Assembly (NCBI GenBank): GCA_030562195.1
Contig: CM060200.1
Span: forward strand, 16,554,001-16,618,000
Origin: Nipponacmea schrenckii
Taxonomy: Eukaryota > Mollusca > Gastropoda > Lottiidae
DNA: 64,000 nt
Reading direction: 5' to 3'
Part shown: positions 1 to 12,699 of the stretch, one piece after another
How positions within the stretch are numbered: position 1 is the first letter of the stretch
How the letters are laid out: each line of letters starts with the position of its first letter
Made by a program: the position numbers and the translations under genes
Notes under the pieces: model-generated
What the model was told of the DNA's origin: nothing
Seen by the model: only the letters and a program-made list of their open reading frames with translations
The model's database searches: none

Positions 1-245
1 GTATGAGCTAGCAGGTTAGAAGTTTCGAAAGGTCCAAAATCCATGGGATAACGCACCGTTGCCACTCTCGGAGCTGTTTACAGTTCTAGTTTGTATATTC
101 GTTTTTATATTAATTATTAATCAAACTTGCTCATATATTTTTTATGTTGCATAAATGTATATTACGTAATATATCTATTATTTACATGTATTTGAAAAAC
201 TTTTGTAACTATGGGTCATAGACCTATTTACTGTAAATAAATTAT
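1..245. repeat. Dispersed repeat fragment, related copy at 38.06-38.15 kb
   Basis: The first 100 bases, from 'gcaggttagaagtttc' through 'ggagctgtttacagttctag', recur with a few substitutions at 38064-38150. In that second place they form the right end of a block inserted into a pearl-like element, so this is the end of a dispersed repeat family. The remaining bases up to the ORF are AT-rich and show nothing else. Confidence 0.6.
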
Positions 246-248
246 TAA

Positions 249-881
249 TTATTATTATTAATTGATAATATCAAAGATCTCAAAGATAGATTAGGTGATA
301 TTTCAGCTGGTGCTGTTTCACTTAATACTTGTTCTGCAGTAGATATTGAATACACAGACGAAAATGGTTGTGTTGTATCTCCTCTTAATGAGAGAGACGT
401 TGTCTTTAAAAGGTTAACTACACCTGTAGATTTTACTCTTAACCAGTATACTGAATGTAATGCTGTTGCTTCTAAGTGTCTCATGTCTTTAACTCGAATA
501 AGTAACAAGAAAGATTCCAATATTTCTCAAAGTGATTACCTGCTTCTCAAACGAGCTAGATTCCACTGTGGTCATCTTCAGGTTCTTACAGACTTTCCTG
601 ACGTTGGGATCAGTGAATGGATAACTGTAGACAATGATATTGTTCTATTCCATATAGTTGACAATATAATTTTAAACAAGAAAATATGTGTTACCGGTAA
701 TTTGAGAAAGTATAAAATGTTGTTTACAAGTAAACTTGTTGAACTATTTATCATTTCTTTAAATTTTGTATTGTATGACAAAATCTGGAAGTGCAGATAT
801 ACGCTTACATTGTATAGCATGATATCAATTAGACAGGTTGGAGCAGTGCTTGTAGCAGTCATCAAATATATTATTTTATAG
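249..881 (+). CDS. Unrecognised open frame, probably internal part of an LTR element
   Basis: An open frame of about 210 codons begins just after a TAA at 246-248 and has no methionine until 483. This suggests an internal exon or a 5'-truncated coding piece. The protein-like part covers about 261-660 and includes IDNIKDLKDRLGD, TPVDFTLNQYTEC, LLLKRARFHCGHLQVL and FPDVGISEW. After that the composition turns AT-rich and hydrophobic and looks non-coding. I do not recognise the family. It lies upstream of and in the same orientation as the polypurine tract and LTR at 1064-1262, so it could be the 3' end of that element's coding region. A host exon is the alternative. Confidence 0.4.
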   Translation, partial: LLLLIDNIKDLKDRLGDISAGAVSLNTCSAVDIEYTDENGCVVSPLNERDVVFKRLTTPVDFTLNQYTECNAVASKCLMSLTRISNKKDSNISQSDYLLLKRARFHCGHLQVLTDFPDVGISEWITVDNDIVLFHIVDNIILNKKICVTGNLRKYKMLFTSKLVELFIISLNFVLYDKIWKCRYTLTLYSMISIRQVGAVLVAVIKYIIL

Positions 882-1063
882 TGTGTATTCTCATAATACA
901 TAGTTTCATGCATCAAATGTTCCTTTTCCTGTTTGCATTTTACAGTTCAATTACTAGGTTATAGTTCATTGTTCCTATTTTAAATGGTGTGTTTCTGTGA
1001 ATGTTTGTGTTAATTTGTTGGTTTTTTTTAGGGTTCTTTTTTTCTTGCCCGGAGGCCATCTTT

Positions 1064-1262
1064 AAGAGGGGGGGATGTCATATTGTATTATCATGGTCTA
1101 TCATATTACTATATTGTGGTCTGAAATATATGTATTGCATGTATGAGTTATCTCCCTTAGATAGGTGGCTATGTGAGCCTAAATAAAGATGGTGGTCTTA
1201 ATTTGATAGAGTGTATTTTAATCTTCTAATCCGAGTCATCCCTTTACACATCGACCCCAACA
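1064..1262 (+). mobile_element. Polypurine tract plus 3' LTR of an LTR retrotransposon
   Basis: A purine run rich in G (1064-1075) is followed directly by TGTCATATTG (from 1076). The segment ends CCCCAACA at 1262, giving a 187-bp unit with TG...CA ends. An AATAAA signal lies near 1183. A polypurine tract abutting a TG start is the standard 3' junction of LTR retrotransposons in plus orientation. No 5' LTR is in the window, so target-site duplication cannot be tested. Downstream DNA belongs to a minus-strand protein-coding fragment, so the element inserted there. Short LTRs of this size occur in copia and Ty3/gypsy groups; the group is not determined. Confidence 0.65.
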
Positions 1263-1630
1263 GAACATTATGGTGATTGTTGTGCCAAATTGACCATGTT
1301 TGGAAAGTGTTACATGCCCACTTATTTCGTCGTAATGTATTTCTCGGTACAGCACTATTTCCAACACCCAATATCATTTCATTGTTGGCTATTTGAAATA
1401 GTTCCTTACTTGCAGTAGCGGTTGTATTTTCTTCAAAGTCCGAAATATCTGAATATAGTTCTGGTTTCCTACCTCCATATTTATGTTACTTAAGATATAA
1501 TGCAAATTTTCTAAACGCTGAGTAGCCTCTACCAGTTCTTCGTTCGAATTTCCACCTAAATTCAAATTATGTTCTGCAATCTGGCTTGCAACATATAGCT
1601 CTTCGTCTGAATCAGTCGTTATTTTGAAGT
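1263..1630 (-). pseudogene. Crypton / DUF3504-like N-terminal fragment, broken
   Basis: Reading the minus strand from about 1470 down to 1263 gives one open stretch without a start codon. It contains FEENTTATASKELF, then VPRNTLRRNKWACNTFQTW and SIWHNNHHN. The pattern 'xNT..R.KWA...F..W' is what I associate with the SAM-like N-terminal domain of Crypton-type tyrosine recombinases and ZMYM/KIAA1958-like DUF3504 proteins. A second acidic stretch in another frame (DSDEELYVASQIAEHNLNL, about 1620-1490) precedes it, and a TAA separates the two, so the reading frame is damaged or split by an intron. The fragment stops where the LTR begins at 1262, so the retrotransposon interrupts it. The family call is tentative. 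Confidence 0.4.
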
Positions 1631-1989
1631 GAGTGAATACAATTACGACTGCTCATATCATGCCCATGTTCAGAACAGAGTTCTGTTTTCTACTCGTTGC
1701 GATGGTGTAATAAAAACAACCAGTGCAATATGGATTAGTTTAATTTGTCATATAGGGGTACCCACCAAGACATTGTAAGCAAAAGATGTCGTTGTGTGTG
1801 TCAAATAATACCCAACAAACCCTCAGTTCGATATTAGAAATAACCCTTGGCCGCAGGTTATTTATAATATTGACCTCAGAGTAGGCTATTATTTACTACT
1901 TACAAAGAGCAGATAAACCCTAATAAGATTCAATATAAATATTTGTTAATTATAAATTAATTCACGTGACAGAGCTCGTTAAAAATAAA
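1631..1989. other. Non-coding stretch, nothing recognised
   Basis: AT-rich DNA between the Crypton-like fragment and the first pearl-like element. No long frame, hairpin or tandem unit was found. Confidence 0.5.
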
Positions 1990-4018
1990 GATAGCTTGCC
2001 AGGCAAGGTAACATACGCCCACTGGCAGCATTGAATTTGAAAAATAAATAAAGCAATAACTCAAAAACATTCACTGAATTAATATTGAAGTTAAGGGCAA
2101 AAACTAAAAAACTGTTCATGGAAAATTGTCAAATTAGAACTTGACCACCATCTTATCTATTTCAATACTCATACCAAGTTTTATCAAATCTATTAAAAAA
2201 TTGTAGCTTATTTTACTAAATCAAGGGCAATAACCCAAAAACCATTTGTTTAAAAAAGTCAGAAATTCAATCTTGACTAATGTCTTATCAATTCTGATGC
2301 TTACACCAAGTTCCATCAAAATCCTTTGAAAATCACAACCACAATAGAAGTTTGACGCAATTTTACTAAGTCAAGGGCAATAATTAAAACAATTCATTGA
2401 AAAACTGTCAAATTCAAACTTGACTGAGGCCTAATCAATTCCAATGCTCACACCAAGTTTCATCAACATCCTCTGAAAATTGGAGGATTTATTTTATCGA
2501 AACTAAAATTTTGATAAGATTTTTTTAAGTCAAGAGCAATAACTCAAAAACCTTTCATGCGATAATTTCCATTTTCGAACTTGACCGAGATATCATCAAT
2601 ATATACATGTATACCAAGTTTCATCAAGATCAGATAAAAACTGTAGCTTCTATTGTAAATACAACCCGAATTTGACGCGTTTTTACTAAGTCAAGGGCAA
2701 TAACTCAAAAACCGTTCATGCGATAATTTCCATTTTCGAACTTGATCGAGATATCCTTAATATATACATGTATACCAAGTTTCATTAAGATCGGATAAAA
2801 ACTGTAGCCTCTATTGTGGATACAACCCAAATTTGACACGTTTTTACTAAGTCAAGGGCGATATCTCAAAAACCGCTCATGCGATTATTTCTATTTTCGA
2901 ACTTGACCGAGATATCATCAATATATACATGTATACCAAGTTTCATTAAGATTGGATAAAAACTGTAGCCTCTATTGTGGATACAACCCATATTTGACAT
3001 GTTTTTACTAAGTCAAGGGCAATAACTCAAAAAACGCTTATGCGATTATTTCTATTTTCGAACTTGACAGAGATATCATCAATATATACATGTATACCAA
3101 GTTTCATTAAGATCGGATAAAAACTGTAGCCTCTATTGTGGATACAACCCAAATTTTTACTAAGTCAAGGGCAATAAATCAAAAACCGCTCATGCCATTA
3201 TTTCTATTTTCGAACTTGACCGAGATATCATCAATATATACATGTATACCAAGTTTCATTAAGATCGGATAAAAACTGTAGCCTCTATTGTGGATACAAC
3301 CCATATTTGACACGTTTTTACTAAGTCAAGGGCAATAACTCAAAAAACGCTTATGCGATTATTTCTATTTTCGAACTTGACAGAGATATCATCAATATAT
3401 ACATGTATACCCAGTTTCATTAAGATCGGATAAAAACTGTAGCCTCTATTGTTGATACAACCCAAATTTGACGCGTTTTTACTAAGTCAAGGGCAATAAC
3501 TCAAAAACCAATCATGCGATAATTTCCATTTTCGAACTTGATCGAGATATCCTTAATATATACATGTATACCAAGTTTCATTAAGATCGGATAAAAACTG
3601 TAGCCTCTATTGTGGATACAACCCAAATTTGACACGTTTTTACTAAGTCAAGGGCAATAACTCAAAAACCGCTGATGCGACTATTTCTATTTTCGAACTT
3701 GACCGAGATATCATCAATATATACATGTATACCAAGTTTCATTAAGATTGGATAAAAACTGTAGCCTCTATTGTGGATACAAACTAAATTTGACGCGTTT
3801 TTACTAAGTCAAGTGCAATAACTCAAAAACCGTTAATGCGATAATTTCCATTTTCGAACTTGACCGAGATATCATCAATATATACATGTATACCAAGTTT
3901 CATTAAGATCAGATAAAACCTGTAGCCTCTATCGTGGATACAACAAATGTGGACGGACCGACGGACGGACAGGGGCAACGGCAATATACGTCCACATTTC
4001 CATGTGGGCGTATAAAAA
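1990..4018 (+). mobile_element. Pearl-like (Helentron/HINE-type) element with 161-bp tandem core
   Basis: The left end is the palindrome CTTGCCAGGCAAG followed by 'acatacgcccac'. A leader of about 550 bp has diverged sub-repeats. The core is about nine monomers of 161 bp (anchor 'ttcgaactt' at about 2575, 2736, 2897, 3058, 3371, 3532, 3693, 3854; one monomer is about 152 bp). A gacg-type microsatellite follows at about 3954-3973. The right end is a hairpin made of CCACAT and ATGTGG, then GTGGGCGTATAAAAA. 'TACGCCCAC' near the left end and 'GTGGGCGTA' at the right end are inverted. This is the described layout of bivalve pearl elements; membership is by architecture only. Confidence 0.7.
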
Positions 4019-5578
<1,560 letters not shown>

Positions 5579-5755
5579 CTAAATTAAAAAAAAAAAAACA
5601 TCAGATAAAAACAACAAGTAATTTCTATTGCAATCAGCTGTATGAATACTTCAGTCATACACTTAAGAAATTAATTTTGTTATCAACAATATATTACCAA
5701 GTTCTGTCATCATCTGGCACAAATTGTGCCTTCTTAGTGTCTTCACAAGCTAAAA

Positions 5756-7181
5756 GATAGCTTGCCAGGCAAGGTAACATACGCCCACTGGCAGCATTGA
5801 ATTTGAAAAATAAATAGAGCAATAACTCAAAAAACATTCACTGAATTAATATTGAATTTAAGGACAAAAACTCAAAACCTGTTCATGGAAAATTGTCAAA
5901 GTAGAACTTGACCACCATCTTATCTATTTCAATACTCATACCAAGTTTCATCAAATCTATTTTAAAAAATTGTAGCTTATTTTGCACCCACAAATATTTT
6001 TGACGCAATTTTACTAAGTCAAGGGCAATAACCAAAAAACCATTTGTTAAAAAAAGTCAGAAATTCAAACTTGACTAATGTCTTATCAATTCTGATGCTT
6101 TCACCAAGTTCCATCAAAATCCTTTAAAAATTAAAGCTTCTTATTGCAACCACAATAGAATTTTGACGCAATTTTACTAAGTCAAGGGCAATAACTTAAA
6201 ACAATTCATTGAAAAACTGTCAAATTCAAACTTTACTGAGGCCTAATCAATTCCAATGCTCACACCAAGTTTCATCAACATCCTCTGAAAATTGGAGGAT
6301 TTATTGCATCGAAACTAAAATTTTGACTTTTCCTAAATCAAGGGCAATAACTCAAAAACCTGTCATGCGATAAATTCCATTTTCGAACTTGACAGAGATG
6401 TCAATATATTTATGTATACCAAGTTTCATTAAGATCGGATAAAAACTGTAGCTTCTATTGTGGATACAACCCAAATTTGACGCGTTTTTACCAAGTCAAG
6501 GTCAATAACTCATAAACCGTTCATGCGATAATTTCCATTTTCGAACTTGACCGAGATATCCTTAATATATACATGTATACCAAGTTTCATTAAGATCGGA
6601 TAAAAACTGTAGCCTCTTTGTGGATACAACCCAAATTTGACACGTTTTTACTAAGTCAAGGGCAATAACTCAAAAACCGCTCATGCGATTATTTCTATTT
6701 TTCGAACTTGACCGAGATATCATCAATATATACATGTATACCAAGTTTCATTAAGATCAGATAAAAACTGTAGCCTCTATTGTGGATACAACACAAATTT
6801 GACACGTTTTTACTAAGTCAAGGGCAATAACTCAAAAGCTGTTCATGCGATAATTTCCATTTTCGAACTTGACCGAGATATCATCAACATATACATGTAT
6901 ACCAAGTTTCATTAAGATCGGATAAAAACTGTAGATTCTATTGTGGATACAACCCGAATTTGACGCGTTTTTACTAAGTCAAGTGCAATAACTCAAAAAC
7001 CGTTCATGCGGTAATTTCCATTTTCGAACTTGACTAAGATATCATCTATATATACATGTATACCAAGTTTCATTAAGTTTGGATAAAAACTGTAGCTTCT
7101 ATCGTGGATACAACAAATGTGGACGGACGGACGGGGGCGACGGCAATATACGTCCACATTTCCATGTGGGCGTATAAAAAT
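5756..7181 (+). mobile_element. Pearl-like element in membralin intron 1
   Basis: Same orientation and same subfamily as the element at 1990-4018. It starts with the CTTGCCAGGCAAG palindrome at 5760, has the same leader, fewer 161-bp monomers (about four, 6540-7080), a shorter gacg run at about 7121-7135, and the CCACAT/ATGTGG end hairpin with GTGGGCGTATAAAAA near 7168-7180. It lies wholly inside the 1756-bp intron between membralin exons 1 and 2. The two elements share the leader almost base for base, so copy number of the core monomer is the main difference. Confidence 0.72.
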
Positions 7182-7334
7182 TAAACTTGTTTTCAATGAC
7201 TCATGCAAAATATTTTACAATTTTCAATACCATATAGTTCATCCTTGTGTGGAATTAAACACGTGCACTAAGTTTCATTAAAAGTGCATTTGTAGATGGT
7301 TTTTGGGCAAACAAAAAATGTTGTAAAAGCTCAC

Positions 7335-8081
7335 CTTCACCAAAATAGCAAATTCCAGGAATCTTCTTAGTGGTTTTGGAAAAGCTCTTGCATAAGTGAT
7401 AGCAATTCTACAAAATAATGTATGAAACAGTCGGTCTCTAACATGCAAGATTGGATTATTTCGATTGCGACGATTATTTCCGAGAGGTGGAATGGTACGT
7501 GGTCCAAATCCTAGGTTACCAGTTGGTGCAGCACTAGTATTTTCCTCATTTACCTGTACATTCACAGATGGACCGGTTCCATGGGATGCGATTGGATTTC
7601 TACTTCCAGCATTTGGCCCAACTTGTCCATTATTTTCAAAAGTATCATTGGGCATGGCAGACCTGACATTTTCAGCTGTGATGTGATCAGAACTATTAGA
7701 AAGGTTGTTTGGACTTCTTTCAGAGTCATTTGGATTGTCATTCACAGTCGATCCACTGCTAGCCATTTCAAAATTACCACTTGAAGATGGCCCAGAGTTA
7801 CTTTCAGAATTAGAGAATTTAACAGGCCTTTCAATTTCTTCAACACTATTTGAGGCAGGGCTTTCACTGGAGAGGACATCATTACTGGCTGCAACTAAAG
7901 ACTGATGATGATCATCACTTTCAACTCCCTCATCTTCTTCAACATTATCATCACCATCATTATTGGCACCACCAGTCATCATATTATTATTGACACTAGC
8001 TGGGTTATTATTGTTATTTGAATTGTTATTTATTGTTGATGTATTATTATTTTCTAAGTCTATATCATTTAAGTTGTTCAT
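7335..8081 (-). CDS. TMEM259: Membralin (TMEM259), first coding exon
   Basis: The first in-frame ATG on the minus strand is at 8081-8079; upstream the frame is closed by a TAG. The 249 residues begin with about 210 of low complexity: Asn runs, an acidic segment (DGDDNVEEDEGVESDD) and Ser/Asn/Pro-rich sequence. They end with NPILHVRDRLFHTLFCRI and ITYARAFPKPLRRFLEFAIL, the conserved membralin cytosolic motif before the first membrane helix. The exon ends GTG AAG followed by the donor GTGAGC, phase 0. Exon 2 supplies the helix. The conserved motif is nearly residue for residue that of vertebrate membralin. The N-terminal extension is much longer than the roughly 40 residues I recall in human and is Asn-rich rather than Gly/Pro-rich. 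Length of the 5' UTR is unknown. Confidence 0.85.
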
Positions 8082-8375
8082 AATCGAGGATAGATAGTTA
8101 TCTGGTTGAGTCAAGTCTTCAATAAACTATAGTTTTATTCTAGCAAATAGAAAAAGAAAAAGTTTTGTGTTAGATCCAGCAAAACAACTTGAAATATTTT
8201 CTACGGGAAAGTCTTCTGTCAATAGCACACTCCATGGTCATTTTTATATTATTAGAGTATGTTACCAAAATCTTAAAGCAAAGTTTGTAATTATTAATAA
8301 CATCATAATTGTAATATTCTTTTGTCAAGCTTTGCGAGTTGCCATACATGTACCTTCATATTAAAACATAGGCAC
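8082..8375. other. Upstream of membralin, no clear promoter
   Basis: This should hold the membralin 5' UTR or an upstream intron. An AT-rich stretch is present but no convincing TATA box, initiator or CpG cluster. Confidence 0.4.
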
Positions 8376-9167
8376 GCAAAGCGTGCAGATACGCCCTCCT
8401 CAGGCTTATCAGATAATGGGCAAAATTTCATGTTCTGTTTTATCAGATAATGGGCAAAAAATCATAGGTGTACCATAAAATCATACTAAATATGAATCAA
8501 AATTGTCACTTTAGTAGAGTACTTATTAAAATGCAATCAAAACTGTAGTTTGTAGAGTGAGCACAAGACAGCTATTCTCATTTTTGCGAAATTCCGCTAA
8601 GTCTGACACTGTGTTTCTGCTAAAAATTATGCGATCATCACCAAAATCAATAAAATTTTTCTTTGTGATGCCATGAACTCACATACCAAAAATTATTAAA
8701 ATCCATTCAAAACTGTAGTCTGTAGAGTGAGCACAAGCAAAGTAACTGGCATTTTTCCGAAATCGCGCTAAGTCGGACTCTGTATCTTTGCTTAAAATTA
8801 TCTGCTCATCACCAAAATCAATACAGTTCCTCTTTGTGATGCCATGAACTCATATACCAAAAATTATTAAAATCCAATCAAAACTGTAGTCTGTAGAGTG
8901 AGCACAAGCAAATTTACTTGCATTTTTTCGAAATCGCGCTAAGTCAGACACTGTATCTCCGCTAAAAATAATCCGATCATCACCAAAATCAATACAGTTC
9001 CTCTTTGCGATGCCATGAACTCACATACCAAAAATTATTAAAATCCAATCAAAACTGTAGTCTGTAGAGTGAGCACAAGCAAATGTGAACAGACGACAGA
9101 CATACAGACAGACAGAAAGTTGATCACAATATACTCCCTACATTTCATGTGAGGGCGTATAAAAATC
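8376..9167 (+). mobile_element. Second pearl-like family with 171-bp monomers
   Basis: The left end is a hairpin of GCACGC and GCGTGC around AAA, followed by ATACGCCCTCCTCA. The core holds monomers of 170-171 bp (anchor 'actgtag' at 8542, 8712, 8883, 9054). An agac-type microsatellite follows (about 9093-9115). The right end is 'catgtgagggcgtataaaaa'. TACGCCCTC and GAGGGCGTA are inverted near the two ends. Layout equals that of the 161-bp family but monomer, microsatellite and terminal hairpin sequences are different. Confidence 0.65.
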
Positions 9168-9898
9168 TACACATTAAATGGATAATAGGTCTTAGAATGA
9201 ACATAAAATTTGAAAATTTTAAATTTGGTCAGTAAGAGCTATATTCATCAGTAAATATACCTGCTACCATAAATAACATAAAAAAATAAACATTAAAAAA
9301 AACAAAGTAATTATCCATAAATATGCATTTGATACTATCGCAATTATTCAAATCAGCATAGGGCTTAAAAATACACATGAAATCAATGGAATATAAAGCA
9401 CAAAGACAAAACTAGCATTTTATATAGTTAATGACTTCCCAATATTGTACCGCAGCATTTTTTCTGTTTTTAGCGATAAATTGTTGAATTAGCTGCCATT
9501 TTGAAATGTGTAAAATCATTCAGGCAACCATTCCCCAAGATGAGTTACTAGTAGGGGAATAACTACATGCCTTTGATGCATAAATCATGTTGAAGATCGA
9601 ATATATCATATAAAATTATTCTATTATTCAATTTAATTAATAGGTAAGTTTCAAGTTTTATATGAACTATTTTTTATCATAACTACTATTTCGTTTTTTT
9701 GTACGATTATCGATATGTCCAAATCTGAACGCATGACCAGCTTTGACAGCCAATCAAATCAAAGTTGACCAAAAAATGGCAGATATGATGTTATATTTTC
9801 GACCTCCTTGCCTCAAGTCTTTGATAACTGAACGTAATTAGGTTTTGACCTTAATTAATGGACTTTAAGTCTAGTGTGGATATGTTGTTCTATTATGT
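9168..9898. repeat. Diverged relative of the MITE at 10.79 kb, plus unassigned DNA
   Basis: The start, 'ggataataggtcttagaatgaacataaa' in pieces, and the following 'agagctatattcatcagta' resemble the left end and interior of the terminal-inverted-repeat element at 10790-11277. I did not find a matching right end. No coding frame. Confidence 0.35.
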
Positions 9899-10789
9899 AT
9901 AAGTGGTTGCCTAGCAAGATACGTCCACTTTAAAATAGTTTTTCAGTTTTAACACAGGCAGAAATTCGAACATTATTTAGGTCTAATCCAAGTTCTCATC
10001 AATATAAATGTTCACACCAAATTTGATTCAAATCAGATGAAACCTAGTCTCTATTGTATTTACTAGCTAATTTTCATGAGTTTGAACTAAGTCAAGGGCA
10101 TTAACTCAAATATAGTTCATCGAAAATTAGTAAATATTGAACTTGTTCAAGATCTCAGAAATAAAAATGATCACATCAAATTTCATTCAAATCAGATGAA
10201 AACTGTATTATCTATCGCAATCACAAGCCAATTTCGCAGTGTTTTGACTAAGTGCAATAACTCAAAAGCAGGTTATCAAAAAATCTTCAATTTTGTACTT
10301 GACCAAGATCTCATCAACTTCAATGATCACACCAAATTTCATTCAAATCAGATGAAAACTGTTGTCTCTGTGGTGTTCACAAGTCTGTTTTGACACCTTT
10401 TGACTACGTCAATAACTCAAAAAACGTTCACAAAAAAATCGTCACTATCAAACTTGTTTAAGATCTCATCAATACAAATAATGACACAAAATTTCATTCA
10501 AATCCAATGGAAATTGTGATCTCTAACGCGTTCACAAGCGGGCTTTATCTAAGTCAAGTGCAATAACTCAAAAACCATTAATCATAAAATAGCCTATTTT
10601 GAATTTGTCCAAGATATCATCAATATAAATGATCACAGCAAGTTTCATCCAAATCTGATGAAAACTGTGGTCTCTATCGCGTTCACAAGCCAATTTTGAC
10701 GCGTTTTGGGTAAGTCAAGTGCAATAACTCAAAAACCGTTAATCGAAAAAATCGCCAATTTCGAACTTGTCCAAGATCTCATCAATATC

Positions 10790-11277
10790 AAAGGGATAGT
10801 AGGCGTTAGAAGGGACATAAAAATTTAATTTCACTCAAATTTGGAAAATAACAGTATATATCTATCAGTGGACTTGCCTGGTGTCATAACAATACATCAA
10901 AATCCCTCTATTATCAGATAAATCCACAAAATCATGTAGTCGATTATAAAACGCTTAATACTTCCATCAAGCAATTTTCAAATTGTAAAATATAAAGGGA
11001 AGTAACTCTAACGTGTGGGTTTTCACACGTCCTTGACCCCTACTGTTGAATTGCACAATGATGTTTTAGCATACATTTACCAGATGCTTTTATTCTCAAA
11101 CTGAATGGAATCGTCGCTTGCTCACTTTTCTTTTAAATTCCAATTATATTTTTATTGTGGCTTTTTAAAATATGGTAAAGTGTGGGATGCATACTAATTT
11201 AACTAATAGTCAATATTAAACACAAATATAAGCTTAAGCCGTAGGACGAGTGTATTCAAACGCCTATTATCCCTTTA
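10790..11277. mobile_element. MITE with terminal inverted repeats inside a pearl-like element
   Basis: The left end is AAAGGGATAGTAGGCGTT and the right end reads, inverted, AAAGGGATAATAGGCGTT: one mismatch in 18. The roughly 490-bp interior has no coding frame. Flanks 'catcaatat' and 'aatgattacag' rejoin to the uninterrupted monomer found at 12388-12403. The target duplication is short and cannot be fixed. Superfamily unknown. Confidence 0.65.
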
Positions 11278-11400
11278 ATGATTACAGAAAGTTTCATTTA
11301 AATCCCATGAAAACTGTAGTCTCTATCGCGTTCACAAGCCAATTTTGACGCGATTTGGCTAAGTCAAGTGCAATAACTGAAAAAAAAGTTCATCGAAATA

Positions 11401-12356
11401 CAGTAAAAGTCCTTTTAAGAGACCACCCAGGGGAAATTTGCAAAGTGGTCTCTTACAGGGGGTGGTCTCTTAATAGGGTTAAGGGTCATTAGAAAAGAAG
11501 GTACATCATACATTCATAATGGTTTAATAACAACCATTATGAATGTATGATGTACCTTAATCCCCCGATTAAGATGATAATTTGATCCATTTTTCACCCG
11601 ATGTTTTCATAACAATATCCGGTACACTCTACTTTCGTTTTTAATGATTAATTTTACGGTAGCCTTCATTTTACCAAAAACGAAATTTTGAAGGTCTTCG
11701 CGATATTTTATGATAATCTTCAATTCTATTATATTTATAAATAACATAGACATTGTTTCAAAATTTGTTTTGTACTATCAGTAGATTTTCAGTGTAAATT
11801 TAATATTTTCTCAAACTTCACTTCGTAAAATCGTTTTATAATTTGAGTGTAGCATGTAAACAATCATTAATTAACAGCATAACAGGCTACTTTCGATATC
11901 AAAATGTCAAATTCAGTTCAATATTTCGTGAGCTTGCTTCAGGAAAATTACCTTTCCTTTCATTCTGTGCATTTAATGATAAAGAAAATTCATGAGTTAC
12001 AATTTTAGAAAAAGGAGCATTTAATTTAGATGGGTGGGAACAACATTATATCCATGTTTACAAAATTTGTGAATTTACACACTTTGAAAAAAATCTACCG
12101 ATTTTTCACCCAATCTCCCGATTTTTTAAGACAGATCTACCGTTAACAGTAATTCACGTTAATTAATGATTAGCGTGGTCGTTTATTAGGCGATAATTGG
12201 CCAATTTACTTCAATTTCGGTGGTCGCTGGTCGCGTTGAAGGAGTGGTCGTTCAATAAGCATAAATTTTATTGAAATATCGTCAGGGGGAATTTAAGGCG
12301 GTCGCTTACAACGAGCGGTCGCAGAATGGGCGTGGTCGCATGAAGGACTTTTAATG
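11401..12356. mobile_element. Tc1/mariner- or pogo-like non-autonomous element, TA target
   Basis: The left terminus CAGTAAAAGTCCTT and the right terminus read inverted, CATTAAAAGTCCTT, form a 14-bp inverted repeat with one mismatch. Both are bordered by TA (11399-11400 and 12357-12358). Removing element plus one TA leaves 'catcgaaatatcgcc', matching other monomers ('catcgaaaaatcgcc'). That is the TA duplication and CAGT start of mariner/pogo-like elements. Near each end the motif GTGGTC is repeated several times, in inverted sense at the left as 'gaccac', which may be subterminal binding sites. No transposase frame. A diverged internal piece recurs at 39.2-39.4 kb. Confidence 0.72.
11498..11558. 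repeat. Perfect 27-bp inverted repeat, 7-nt loop
   Basis: Arms 11498-11524 and 11532-11558 are exact reverse complements around TAATAAC. It sits inside the TA-flanked element at 11401-12356 and is likely a later insertion, as it separates the GTGGTC-rich end from the body. Confidence 0.8.
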
Positions 12357-12699
12357 TATCGCCAATTTCGAACTTGTCCAAGATCTCATCAATATTAATG
12401 ATCACAAAAAGTTTCATTTAAATCCGATGAAAACTGTAGTCTCTATCGCGTTCACAAGCCAATTTTGACGCGTTTTACTAAGTCAAGTGCAATAACCATT
12501 CATCGAAAAATTGCCAATTTCGAACTTGTCGAACTCATCAATATAAATGATCACAGCAAGTTTATTCATATCTGACAAAAACTGTAGTCTCTATTGCGTT
12601 CACAAGCAATTGTGCACGTACGGACCGACGGACTGATGGACGGACAGGGGTGACGACAATATACGACCACATCATAGGCCTTATGTGGGCGTATAAAAA

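Larger units (their letters stand above)
9899..12699 (+). mobile_element. Pearl-like element, third subfamily, with two nested insertions
   Basis: The left end is GTGGTTGCCTAGCAAGATACG followed by 'tccacttt'. Monomers contain 'gttttgactaagtcaagtgc', 'catcgaaaaatc', 'cttgtccaagatctcatca' and 'aactgtagtctctatcgcg'. A gacg-type microsatellite lies at about 12616-12645 and the end is 'ttatgtgggcgtataaaaa'. Without the two insertions at 10790-11277 and 11401-12356 the element is about 1.35 kb. Both insertions lie in monomer sequence, so sibling monomers serve as the empty site. Confidence 0.65.
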
